Shown here piece after piece: positions 8,173-14,656 of a stretch of DNA of 37,625 nucleotides. Each line of letters starts with the position of its first letter. Position 1 is the stretch's first letter. This DNA comes from Vicinamibacteraceae bacterium. Lineage in GTDB: Bacteria > Acidobacteriota > Vicinamibacteria > Marinacidobacterales > Marinacidobacteraceae. The stretch is from positions 1-37,625 of the forward strand of contig JAAXGQ010000064.1 of the NCBI GenBank assembly GCA_012271265.1, read 5' to 3'. Below the pieces are notes generated by a model. It saw only the letters and a program-made list of their open reading frames with translations, was not told the origin of the DNA and made no database searches. The position numbers and the translations under genes were made by a program.

Positions 8173-8262
8173 ACAGCCGCCGGAGCTGGGCAAATAGCGG
8201 CTCGGGCTGGGCAAATAGCGAGGAGCTGGGGGAATAGCAGCGCGAGCTGGGGGAATAGCGGA
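8140..8262. repeat. 21-bp interspersed repeat array, cluster 1
   Basis: Repeats of about 21 bp with core GAGCTGGG-n-AAATA-GC. The GCTGGG cores end at 8169, 8190, 8211, 8230 and 8251, giving steps of 21, 21, 19 and 21; a degraded copy starts near 8140. Variants are TAAACA, CAAATA and GGAATA after the GGG. The array begins inside the 3' end of the coiled-coil protein gene, whose stop codon it supplies. There is no unique spacer between copies. Confidence 0.85.
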
Positions 8263-8463
8263 GTCGGCGGCGGCGCCCGATGTCCCCCCGCGCCCGGATC
8301 GGGGATTTCACGGAGGCGCGCTCCCTCGGCTCGCGCAACGCCAAGAGCCCCTGACGCGCCCCCGATCCGGTCCCGGAACCGGTGGCCACGCGCCTTCCGG
8401 AGGGGTTTTAGTCGGCGAACGACGCTGGCGGCCGGTGGAACGACGGACCCGCCGGCCGAGATT
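8263..8463. other. Intergenic spacer between the two repeat clusters
   Basis: About 200 bp without a supportable gene. A short inverted repeat CCGGT-6 nt-ACCGG lies at 8367-8382. With the flanking clusters this completes the 477-bp convergent gap 8173-8649. Confidence 0.6.
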
Positions 8464-8602
8464 GAGACTGGGTGAAGAAGCCCGGGAGCTGGGCCAGTAA
8501 GCCAGGCAGAGCAGCCCGGGAGCTGGGCAAATAGGCCCCGAGAGCTGGGGAAATAAGCCCCGGAGCTGGGTAAACAAGCCCCGGAGCTGGGGAAATAAGC
8601 CC
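8464..8602. repeat. 21-bp interspersed repeat array, cluster 2
   Basis: Six copies in the same orientation as cluster 1, with core GAGCTGGG-n-AAATAAGCCC. The CTGGG cores end at 8472, 8493, 8527, 8549, 8570 and 8591. Steps are 21, 34, 22, 21 and 21; the 34 reflects a 13-bp insertion around 8502-8514. The last three copies are nearly identical. The array ends about 50 bp before the convergent lipoprotein gene's stop. Confidence 0.87.
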
Positions 8603-8649
8603 GAAGGGCCAGAAGAGGCCGGGGAAATCGTGAATTCGACTCGCTCGGC

Positions 8650-9516
8650 TCAACCCCGCCCGGCGCAGCCCGGCTCTTCCGGCAGGAGGGGACGCGCGAC
8701 GAGCTGGTAGCCCTGACCCTCGTGGACCCAGCGCGCGGCATGGTTCTTTCCCCGGAAGGCCTCAAGGACCGCGTCGGCCTGGGCGCCTTCGAATTCATGG
8801 CACCCGAAGCCGTCCGGCCGGGCTGGAGGCACGGGCAGCGGCCAGGGGTGCTCGTTCACCAGGTCCGGCTCGGGAAACGGCTGCACCCCGAGGCTGATGA
8901 CCAGCATGCGACCCCCGTAGTACTCCTCGGTGGCCACGTCGCTCAGCCGCCAGACCGCATCGAGCAGGGCGGTCAGCGCAACCACCCGGGGATCGTCTGC
9001 CAGCTCGGAAAACCACATCCCGTAAACGAAGATGGAGCGGCCGCGCCCCGCCTCGTTGAGCGTGAACTCGTGGGTGGGCGCGTCGGCCACCCGGTCGGTG
9101 AGATCATCAATGATGATGTCCTCTCCCCCGCCGGGAAGCTCGGTGGCTTCGATCGCAGCGATGACTTCGGCCAGCGCCGGGACCCCGAGGCGGCCGGTGA
9201 ACAACGGCGGCAGGATGTAGCCGGGGTAGATCTCCATCGTCGGGCCCTGGACCACGATCTGTCCCGAGACCTGCAGCCAGATGACCGGGGGCCGGCCGAC
9301 GGAGTGCTCCAGCGGCACGAAGCCGGCATGCTCCCAGACCTCGAGCAAAACGGCGTCCGGATCGGACGGGAGCAGCACCGGCGTCCCCGGACCGGTCGGA
9401 GGGTCGGGCCGGGTCGGTGGAAGAGCCGGATTTCCGCCGGGGTCGCCGCAGGACGCCGCGATCGCCAGAAGCACGGCCGCCGCGACGGCCGCGGAAGCGG
9501 GACCCCGGAACGTCAT
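8650..9516 (-). CDS. Putative lipoprotein, unknown function
   Basis: 288 residues with a lipoprotein signal peptide: hydrophobic core VAAAVLLAIAAS before a lipobox-like AASC with the lipidated cysteine at C23. The mature part opens with a Pro/Gly-rich tether (about 25-50) followed by a mixed alpha/beta domain starting LLEVWEHAGFVP and containing WLQVSGQIVVQGP. Four further cysteines or acidic patches show no clear motif. I do not recognise the family. The ATG overlaps the ureidoglycolate lyase stop by 4 nt, making it the third gene of a minus-strand operon with YfcC-type carrier and lyase. An envelope partner of the carrier is an inference from position only. A convergent repeat-filled gap follows. 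Confidence 0.75.
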   Translation of the reverse strand: MTFRGPASAAVAAAVLLAIAASCGDPGGNPALPPTRPDPPTGPGTPVLLPSDPDAVLLEVWEHAGFVPLEHSVGRPPVIWLQVSGQIVVQGPTMEIYPGYILPPLFTGRLGVPALAEVIAAIEATELPGGGEDIIIDDLTDRVADAPTHEFTLNEAGRGRSIFVYGMWFSELADDPRVVALTALLDAVWRLSDVATEEYYGGRMLVISLGVQPFPEPDLVNEHPWPLPVPPARPDGFGCHEFEGAQADAVLEAFRGKNHAARWVHEGQGYQLVARPLLPEEPGCAGRG

Positions 9517-10034
9517 GAGGCCTCCGGGTTCGCGGCGCGGGCCGAGGGGTCGACTTCGAACTCCACGCCGAAACGCTCGGCGTAGTCGACCACCTGGGTG
9601 GGGTTCGGGTCGACGTTCAGGATGACGAAGCTGGCGCCCGGGGGCCCGAGCAGATAGCGATCGAGCGAATGCCAGGTCCCCGTCCGGTAGGCGTAGCCCT
9701 TGCCGGGCTCGATGAGGAAGGCGCGCACCTCCTCCGGCCGGGGGATCGCCTCCGGATCGTCGAGGTCGGTCGGGGCGGCGACCGCGACGACGGCGGACGC
9801 GCCTTCGAGGGGGATGAACGACTGGGTCACGTTGAAGTGGCGCTCCAGCAGGCGGAACCGCCTCCCCTCGATCGGCTGCCAGATGACATCCACCGTGGTG
9901 CGGCCGTCGATCTGGAAGTCGATGGGGAAGAAGCGCCGTCCGTCGGCCGGCCGGGACCGGGGCTCGATGAGTTCGCCGAACGGAGCGAAGGCTTCGGCGG
10001 TCATCGGTTCGATCGGGAGTCGGTGGATCTGCAT
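9513..10034 (-). CDS. allA: Ureidoglycolate lyase
   Basis: 173-residue cupin-like enzyme that splits ureidoglycolate into glyoxylate and urea, the last step of allantoin (purine ureide) breakdown. The sequence matches the AllA family from end to end: an opening MQIHRLPIEPMTAEAFAPFG, a central NVTQSFIPLEG, and the metal/substrate-site strand YAYRTGTWHSLDRYLL with H and D residues, followed by FVILNVDP. The length is normal. The ATG at 10034 has a GAGG ribosome-binding site 8 nt upstream that overlaps the end of the carrier gene. Other allantoin genes (allantoinase, allantoate amidohydrolase) are not in the window, so the pathway here may be partial or the enzyme may serve a related ureido or 2-hydroxy acid. 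Confidence 0.85.
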   Translation of the reverse strand: MQIHRLPIEPMTAEAFAPFGELIEPRSRPADGRRFFPIDFQIDGRTTVDVIWQPIEGRRFRLLERHFNVTQSFIPLEGASAVVAVAAPTDLDDPEAIPRPEEVRAFLIEPGKGYAYRTGTWHSLDRYLLGPPGASFVILNVDPNPTQVVDYAERFGVEFEVDPSARAANPEAS

Positions 10035-10042
10035 GGTGCGCC

Positions 10043-11446
10043 TCAGAAAGGGCCGAGGGAGATCGCCTGGGCCAGCAGCAGCCCGACGCCCGCGATCCCG
10101 CCCACGATGAGCAGGAGCGGGGCCACGTAGCGCAGCCAGGCGCCGAGACGGACGCCGGCGAGGACCAGGGTCGCCATGAAATAACCGGAGGTCGGAAAGA
10201 CTACGTTCGTCATGCCGTCGCCCCACTGGGTGGCGAGGACCACCACCTGGCGGGTGATGCCGCTCAGGTCCCCGACCGGGACGAGTACCGGGAGGGTAAC
10301 GAGGGCCTGCCCGCTTCCCGAGGGCACAAAGAAGTTGAATCCCGCCTGGCCGGCGAGGATCCCGAGGACCGCTGCGCCCTCCGGAAGGGACTCGACGAGG
10401 CGCGCAGTCCAGAAGACCACGGTGTCCATGACCTGCCCCTCGGTCATGACCACGGCGACGCCGCGCGCGAGTCCGCATACCAGCGCTCCGACCAGGATCT
10501 CACGGAAAGACTCGTTGAACGAGGCGCAGATCCGGTTCACGCCGTGGCCGGCGATGAGCGAGACGATGACGGCGATCGCCAGGAACGCCCCGGAGATCTC
10601 CTCGAACCCCGGCCGCAGCAACAGCACGCCGAACACGAAGGCGCCGAACAGCGCGAGCGCCGCGATCCCGGCGGCGCGCGGTCGCTGCGACGGAGCGGGA
10701 GGGTCGGTTTCGCGTGGCGGGGCCTGATCCGGAGTCGGCGTCGCCGGGCGCGCCTCGATTTCCCGGCGGGCCCGCCGCACCACCCACCACGCCGCCGTCG
10801 CCTGCACGAGAAGGAAGAAGGCGAAGCGGTAGGACGCCCCGGAGAACATCGGCAGCCCGGCGATCTGGTGCCCGATCCCGACGGTGGAGGGCACGGTGAC
10901 CCCGAAGGCGGACCCGAAGCTCGGCCCCAGCAGCGCCACCGCGAGGATCGTCCGCCGTCCGCAGCCCTGGCTGGCGAGGAGCGGCGCGACAATTGGCAGC
11001 CAGGCGATCGACAGCTCCTGCATCCCGACGACCCCGGAGATGGCGGCGAAGGCGAACATGAGCGCGGGGATGAGCAGCCCGATCCGCCCCCGGGTGAGCC
11101 GGATGAGCCGGCGGATGCCCAGGTCCATGACCCCGGCCCGCCGGATCACGCCCACCGAGCCGCCCACCAGCAGCACCAGGAACACCACGCTGGCGGCGTC
11201 GGTGAGACCGTCGGGGATGGCCGTGATCAGTTCCCGCACCCCGGCCGGCGATCGTTCCACCTCCTGGTAGGAGCCGGAGACGACGGTCTCCCGACCGTTC
11301 GGAAGGACGGTGCGCTCGTAGCGTCCGGCGGGGATCCACCAGGTCAGCACCGCCGCCACCAGGATCATCCCCGCGAGGACCGCGTAGATGTCCGGCCCCC
11401 GCCCCCCGCCGGCGCCGCGGTCTGTGGAGGCGCCGCCCGAACCCAT
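10043..11446 (-). CDS. YfcC/DcuC-family membrane carrier
   Basis: 467-residue polytopic inner-membrane protein of the YfcC/C4-dicarboxylate carrier group (ion transporter superfamily). Recognisable segments are the first helix and loop IYAVLAGMILVAAVLTWWIP followed by AGRYER, the helix VVFLVLLVGGSVGVIRR, the conserved turn AFAAISGVVGMQELSIAW, and the C-terminal signature FFVPSGSGQALVTLPVL with TQWGDGMTNVVFPTSGYFM. About 12 helices are predicted, with a Pro/Arg-rich cytoplasmic loop near 225-265. ATG 11446 is chosen because the protein then starts just before helix 1. The gene leads an operon with ureidoglycolate lyase 8 nt downstream, suggesting uptake of a ureido acid, allantoate-like compound or carboxylate (inference; the family's substrates are poorly defined). 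Confidence 0.87.
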   Translation of the reverse strand: MGSGGASTDRGAGGGRGPDIYAVLAGMILVAAVLTWWIPAGRYERTVLPNGRETVVSGSYQEVERSPAGVRELITAIPDGLTDAASVVFLVLLVGGSVGVIRRAGVMDLGIRRLIRLTRGRIGLLIPALMFAFAAISGVVGMQELSIAWLPIVAPLLASQGCGRRTILAVALLGPSFGSAFGVTVPSTVGIGHQIAGLPMFSGASYRFAFFLLVQATAAWWVVRRARREIEARPATPTPDQAPPRETDPPAPSQRPRAAGIAALALFGAFVFGVLLLRPGFEEISGAFLAIAVIVSLIAGHGVNRICASFNESFREILVGALVCGLARGVAVVMTEGQVMDTVVFWTARLVESLPEGAAVLGILAGQAGFNFFVPSGSGQALVTLPVLVPVGDLSGITRQVVVLATQWGDGMTNVVFPTSGYFMATLVLAGVRLGAWLRYVAPLLLIVGGIAGVGLLLAQAISLGPF

Positions 11447-11568
11447 GGCCCAATCGTACGGGCCCGGCCCCACCCCGGAAGCATCCTCGCCGCCCGAAAG
11501 TTCGGTGGGGCGCGTCAATCTGGATGAGACGGAGGCTTTCGACCACCCCCGAACAGATGGTGCTGGAT

Positions 11569-11599
11569 CTTGAGAACGTGTCTCAAGTCTGGCTAGACT
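11569..11599 (+). promoter_or_regulatory. Promoter with overlapping palindrome upstream of the beta-propeller gene
   Basis: TTGAGA (11571-11576) and TAGACT (11594-11599) are separated by 17 bp, a good match to a sigma-70 type promoter (5/6 and 4/6). A perfect palindrome, CTTGAGA-ACGTG-TCTCAAG (11569-11587), covers the -35 box, which is where a repressor would bind. The expected transcript start near 11606 leaves a leader of about 70 nt before ATG 11680. Confidence 0.55.
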
Positions 11600-11679
11600 T
11601 CGGGTCGATGGCTTGGGAACGGTCGGTGCGGGCGCCGATCCCGGATGGGGATGGTCGTCGCGACGGTTTGCGGGTGCGG

Positions 11680-12996
11680 ATGAGGCTCGGGGCCGGGGTC
11701 GCGGGAACCCGGCGGGGGCGTTGCGGGCGCCGTCCCGCCGCCCGGTTCGCGGGGGCGGGGCTGGTGGCAGCGCTCGGGGCGGCGGGCTCCCACGCACCGG
11801 GACAGAACGGGGAGGCGACGGGAGACCGGGGCGTGACGCGCTGGACGGGTTTTCGCGGGGCCAGCGCGAACAGCGTGAGCCGGGCGCGGGGGCTTCCGCT
11901 CACCTGGTCCGACGAGAGCGTGCGCTGGCGCGCGACGACGCCGGGGGTCGGGCAGTCGAGTCCCGTGGTGTGGGACGGCGCCGTCTTCCTGACCTCCGTG
12001 GAAGGCGCGATGAAGGAGACCCTGTGGGTCAGCGCGCTCGACCTCGAGGACGGGTCGGAACGGTGGCGGCGGTCGTTCGAGGCCTCGGAAGAACACGAGT
12101 GGAACGACTACGTTTCCAAGGCGGCGCCGACTCCGGCGGTGGCAGAAGACGGGCTTTACGCCTTCTTTGCCAGTGGCGACCTGATGGCTCTGACGCATGC
12201 CGGAGACCCCGTCTGGAGGCGGGATCTGAGCGCCGACTACGGATCAACCGCCGGGAACCACGGCGTCGGGAACTCGGTCCTGCTGACGGACGAGGCCGTC
12301 GTGGTGCTGCTGGCGCGACGGACGTACTCCTACCTGCTCGCCGTCTCCCGGGAAACAGGCGAGACGCTCTGGCAAGCGGACCGTGAGCCGGGCGTGGCGT
12401 GGACCACGCCGGTGCTGGCGCCGGGCGGGGACGAAATCGTGGTCAGCGCCTCGGGCCGCGTCGAGGGCTTCGACGCCGGGAGCGGAGAACGCCGCTGGTC
12501 CTTTGCCGGCATGGAAGGGAACGTCATCCCATCACCCACCGTCACCGACGACCTGGTCATCGTCGGGGGTCTGGATGCGGCCTGGAACCTCGCCCTGCGA
12601 CGGACCGGGGCGGCGGAACTGAGCATGGCGGATGTCGCCTGGACGGCCGGAACGGCATCGGACTTCGGCTCTCCGTTCGCCTACCTCGACTGCGTCTACT
12701 GGGTGAACTCCTCGGGCGCCGCGCGGTGCCTTGCGCCCGACTCCGGGACGGTCCACTGGACCCACCGGCTGCCCGGCTCGATCTGGGCCACCCCGCTGGG
12801 CTACGGGAACCGCGTCTACTTCTTCACGGAAGAAGGGGTCACCGAGGTGCTGCGCGCATCGGCTGGCGCCCCCGAAGTGCTGGCGACGAACCACCTGGAG
12901 CTGGACGCGCCGTTGACCGGCTTTGCCGCGGTGGACGAGGCGATCATCCTCCGGGCCGGTCAGGAAGTCCTTCGCGTCGGTTCGGGAAACGACTGA
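11680..12996 (+). CDS. Exported PQQ-like beta-propeller repeat protein
   Basis: 438 residues. After an arginine-rich N-terminus and hydrophobic segment (FAGAGLVAALGAAGSHA) ending in a likely signal-peptidase site, the protein has WD/PQQ-type blades. Each blade has a tryptophan-containing strand and a D-x-x-S/T-G-x-x-x-W turn: LEDGSERWRR, ETGETLWQA, GSGERRWSF, DSGTVHWTH. The opening WTGFRGASANSVSRA is typical of periplasmic PQQ-binding-like repeat proteins, many of which are scaffolds rather than dehydrogenases. No catalytic site can be named. ATG 11680 is preferred to ATG 11608 because it gives a signal peptide of usual length and fits the promoter at 11571-11599; a GTG at 11674 is equally possible. 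The gene is divergent from the YfcC operon. Confidence 0.82.
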   Translation: MRLGAGVAGTRRGRCGRRPAARFAGAGLVAALGAAGSHAPGQNGEATGDRGVTRWTGFRGASANSVSRARGLPLTWSDESVRWRATTPGVGQSSPVVWDGAVFLTSVEGAMKETLWVSALDLEDGSERWRRSFEASEEHEWNDYVSKAAPTPAVAEDGLYAFFASGDLMALTHAGDPVWRRDLSADYGSTAGNHGVGNSVLLTDEAVVVLLARRTYSYLLAVSRETGETLWQADREPGVAWTTPVLAPGGDEIVVSASGRVEGFDAGSGERRWSFAGMEGNVIPSPTVTDDLVIVGGLDAAWNLALRRTGAAELSMADVAWTAGTASDFGSPFAYLDCVYWVNSSGAARCLAPDSGTVHWTHRLPGSIWATPLGYGNRVYFFTEEGVTEVLRASAGAPEVLATNHLELDAPLTGFAAVDEAIILRAGQEVLRVGSGND

Positions 12997-13025
12997 GCCG
13001 GCCCAATCCTCCCCACCCGGTCCAG

Positions 13026-13558
13026 GAGCCTGCGCCGCAGCGTCGGCTCCTCAGGCGGTCTTCGTACCGGTAGCGCCGCAGTGGCGACGGACGGTGGCCG
13101 GTGAGGACACCGGCGCTCCATGGGTGGGCGGTGGCCGCTGAGAGCGTCGGCCCTATGGAGCGCCGGCGTCCTCGCCGGCCCACGCCGCGGCGTCGGTCCC
13201 TGGGAGTCTGCGCCGCAGCGTCGGCTCCTCAGGCGGTCTTCGTGCCGGTAGCGCCGCGGTGGCGACGGACGGTGGCCGGTGAGGACACCGGCGCTCCATG
13301 GTGGGCGGTGGCCGGTGAGAGCGTCGGCCCCATGGAGCGCCGGCGTCCTCGCCGGCCTACGCCGCAGCGTCGGTCCCTGGGAGCCTGCGCCGCAGCGCCA
13401 GCTCCTCAGGCGGTCTTCGTACCGGTAGCGCCGCAGTGGCGACGGACGGTGCCCGGTGAGGACACCGGCGCTCCATGGTGGGCGGTGGCCGCTGGGAGCG
13501 TCGGCCCTATGGAGCGCCCGGCGTCCTCGCCGGCCCACGCCGCAGCGTCGGTCCCTAG
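13026..13558. repeat. Threefold ~177-bp tandem repeat made of palindromes
   Basis: Three head-to-tail units at 13026-13203, 13204-13380 and 13381-13558, mostly identical. Each unit has a left part with an imperfect inverted repeat (GGAGCC and GGCTCC about 15 nt apart), a core with AGGCGGTCTTCGTACCGG and AGCGCCGC, then hairpin A (CCGGTG-AGGA-CACCGG at 13098, 13276 and 13453) and, about 48-50 bp later and inverted, hairpin B (CCGGCG-TCCT-CGCCGG at 13163, 13340 and 13518). Hairpins A and B with their CTCCAT/ATGGAG flanks form one larger inverted repeat. Frames stay open through the units, but no codon pattern or ribosome-binding site supports a gene. Apart from the repeat, the 632-bp gap 12997-13628 holds only the bfd upstream region. 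Confidence 0.9.
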
Positions 13559-13592
13559 CCGGCATCGGCGATCGGGGCGGGCTGCCCTGATA

Positions 13593-13628
13593 TTGCGTCT
13601 CACTTTCAGTTGAAGTACGTTGGGCGGG
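13593..13628 (+). promoter_or_regulatory. AT-richer upstream region of the BFD-type ferredoxin gene (weak promoter candidate)
   Basis: Between the end of the tandem repeats and ATG 13629 lies the most AT-rich stretch of this locus, around CTGATATTGCGTCTCAC. TTGCGT (13593) and TACGTT (13616) have 17-bp spacing but only 4/6 and 3/6 matches. An iron-responsive operator would be expected for a bacterioferritin partner; I do not see a clear Fur box. Confidence 0.25.
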
Positions 13629-13907
13629 ATGTCCCTGGACGCGGCGGCTCGGCCGGTCGAATCGGGAGTGCGGAAGGACGGGTACGTCTGCAGCTGCCTG
13701 CAGGTGACGGAGCGGCGCCTGCTGAAGACGCTGGCCCGCCTCGAGGTGCGCACGCTCGGGGAACTGCGCGGCGCCATCGGCGCCGGCGACGGATGCACGT
13801 CGTGTCATCCCGCGCTCCGGCGCTACCTGGCCGCGGTCGGTCAGCCCTCGTGTCCGCCCATCTGCAGCGCGTCCATCGAGGTGAGACAGCCGCGTCCCTC
13901 GGGGTGA
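13629..13907 (+). CDS. bfd: BFD-like [2Fe-2S] protein (bacterioferritin-associated ferredoxin)
   Basis: 92-residue protein with the BFD-type [2Fe-2S] domain: C21-S-C23 in YVCSCLQVTERRLL and C56-T-S-C59 in GDGCTSCHPALRRYL, the C-x-C-x32-C-x2-C spacing of Bfd. In characterised systems Bfd docks on bacterioferritin and passes electrons to the haem to release stored iron. A TTG at 13620 would add three residues. An N-terminal tail of 18 residues and a C-terminal tail with two more cysteines (PSCPPICS) extend beyond the ~64-residue classical Bfd. The neighbouring convergent gene is bacterioferritin, which strongly supports the assignment, although the two genes are transcribed towards each other rather than as the usual operon. 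Confidence 0.85.
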   Translation: MSLDAAARPVESGVRKDGYVCSCLQVTERRLLKTLARLEVRTLGELRGAIGAGDGCTSCHPALRRYLAAVGQPSCPPICSASIEVRQPRPSG

Positions 13908-13919
13908 GACGGAAGCACT

Positions 13920-13938
13920 CGGGTCAGGCCTCGACCCG
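13920..13938. terminator. Short hairpin between convergent bfd and bfr
   Basis: CGGGTC-7 nt-GACCCG is a 6-bp perfect stem 13 nt after the bfd stop. There is no T tract on either side, so termination is only a possibility. The rest of the gap 13908-14044 shows nothing else. Confidence 0.3.
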
Positions 13939-14044
13939 GGCCGCCGGGCATGGAGCGGCGCCCCGTGAGCCGTGAGCCGGCGAACCGTCAACGGCGTGAT
14001 TCGATGCCCCCGGACAACGCCCGCGTTCCCGCGCGGCAGGCCGC

Positions 14045-14524
14045 TCAGCCGTCGTGTCCGCCCATCTGTTCGGCGAGGTAGTTCCGGATGCCGACCTTCC
14101 CGATGCGGAACAGTTGCGTCTCGAGCCAGTCGACGTGCTCCTCGGACTCGACGAGGATCGGCGCGGCGAGTTCGCGCGTTGCGTTGTCGCCGACCTCGAC
14201 GGCCAGCGCGATGAGTTCGTTGTAGGTCTTCACGCCCTTCATTTCCAGGGCGAGGTCGTATTCGAACTGCTCCTCGACGTTGGAGCCCACCCGGATCACG
14301 CCATAGCGGGCGATCTCGGGCACGCCCTCGAGGAACAGGATCCGTTCGATCAGCTTCTCGGCGTGCCGCATCTCGCCCATCGACTCCTCGCGGTGCTTCG
14401 CGGCAAGCACGTGGAAGCCCCAGTCGGCGCACATCTTGGCCTGGCAGAAATACTGGTTGATGGCAGTCAGCTCGATCGTGAGCCCCGCGTTCAGAGCGTC
14501 GATGATTCGGGTGTTGCCCCGCAT
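14045..14524 (-). CDS. bfr: Bacterioferritin
   Basis: 159-residue four-helix-bundle iron storage protein forming 24-subunit haem-containing shells. Numbering matches E. coli Bfr. Present are E18 and Y25, E51 and H54 of the ferroxidase centre, M52 (the haem ligand, in GEMRHAEKLIERILFLEG), E94 and H130. Position 127, normally the bridging Glu, is Ser in the sequence ILVESEEHVDWLE, with Glu at 126, 128 and 129. The ATG at 14524 has a near-perfect AAGGAGGG site about 6 nt upstream, which excludes a longer form. It lies 132 nt downstream of the pil-like genes on the same strand, probably with its own promoter, and faces bfd. Iron storage is well supported; how far Ser127 alters oxidation is unknown. 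Confidence 0.93.
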   Translation of the reverse strand: MRGNTRIIDALNAGLTIELTAINQYFCQAKMCADWGFHVLAAKHREESMGEMRHAEKLIERILFLEGVPEIARYGVIRVGSNVEEQFEYDLALEMKGVKTYNELIALAVEVGDNATRELAAPILVESEEHVDWLETQLFRIGKVGIRNYLAEQMGGHDG

Positions 14525-14628
14525 GAATCCCTCCTTCGCAGCCCCCCGGGAACGGCGTCCCGCGAGAAGTTCGAGGTTTACCACAGGGGGGCGGAAATCG
14601 CGGGAATGAGACCCAGTCGCAGGAGCCG

Positions 14629-14644
14629 CGGGGCGGCCACCCCG
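14629..14644 (-). terminator. GC hairpin after the pil-like genes
   Basis: CGGGG-6 nt-CCCCG lies 13-28 nt downstream of the PilO-like stop on the minus strand, ahead of bfr. The stem is 5 bp and there is no T tract, so it is only a weak terminator candidate. Confidence 0.28.
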
Positions 14645-14656
14645 GGGGCCTCCGGA

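Noticed and set aside
8140-8602. CRISPR array
   Set aside because: Copies are adjacent with no unique spacers, repeats are only about 21 bp and degenerate, and no cas genes are present.
8010-8798. Minus-strand frame with a repeated 7-residue pattern across the 21-bp arrays
   Set aside because: 21 bp is a multiple of three, so any stop-free frame shows a 7-residue repeat. It overlaps the real genes on both sides and lacks a ribosome-binding site.
11608-11679. Longer N-terminus for the beta-propeller protein from ATG 11608
   Set aside because: The predicted transcript start lies almost on this ATG and the signal peptide would have an N-region of nearly 50 residues.
13101-13613. Plus-strand open frame with repeated segments through the 177-bp units
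   Set aside because: The repetition is of DNA units, not protein; unit 1 and 2 differ by one base so the frame is not conserved, and frames are open on both strands.
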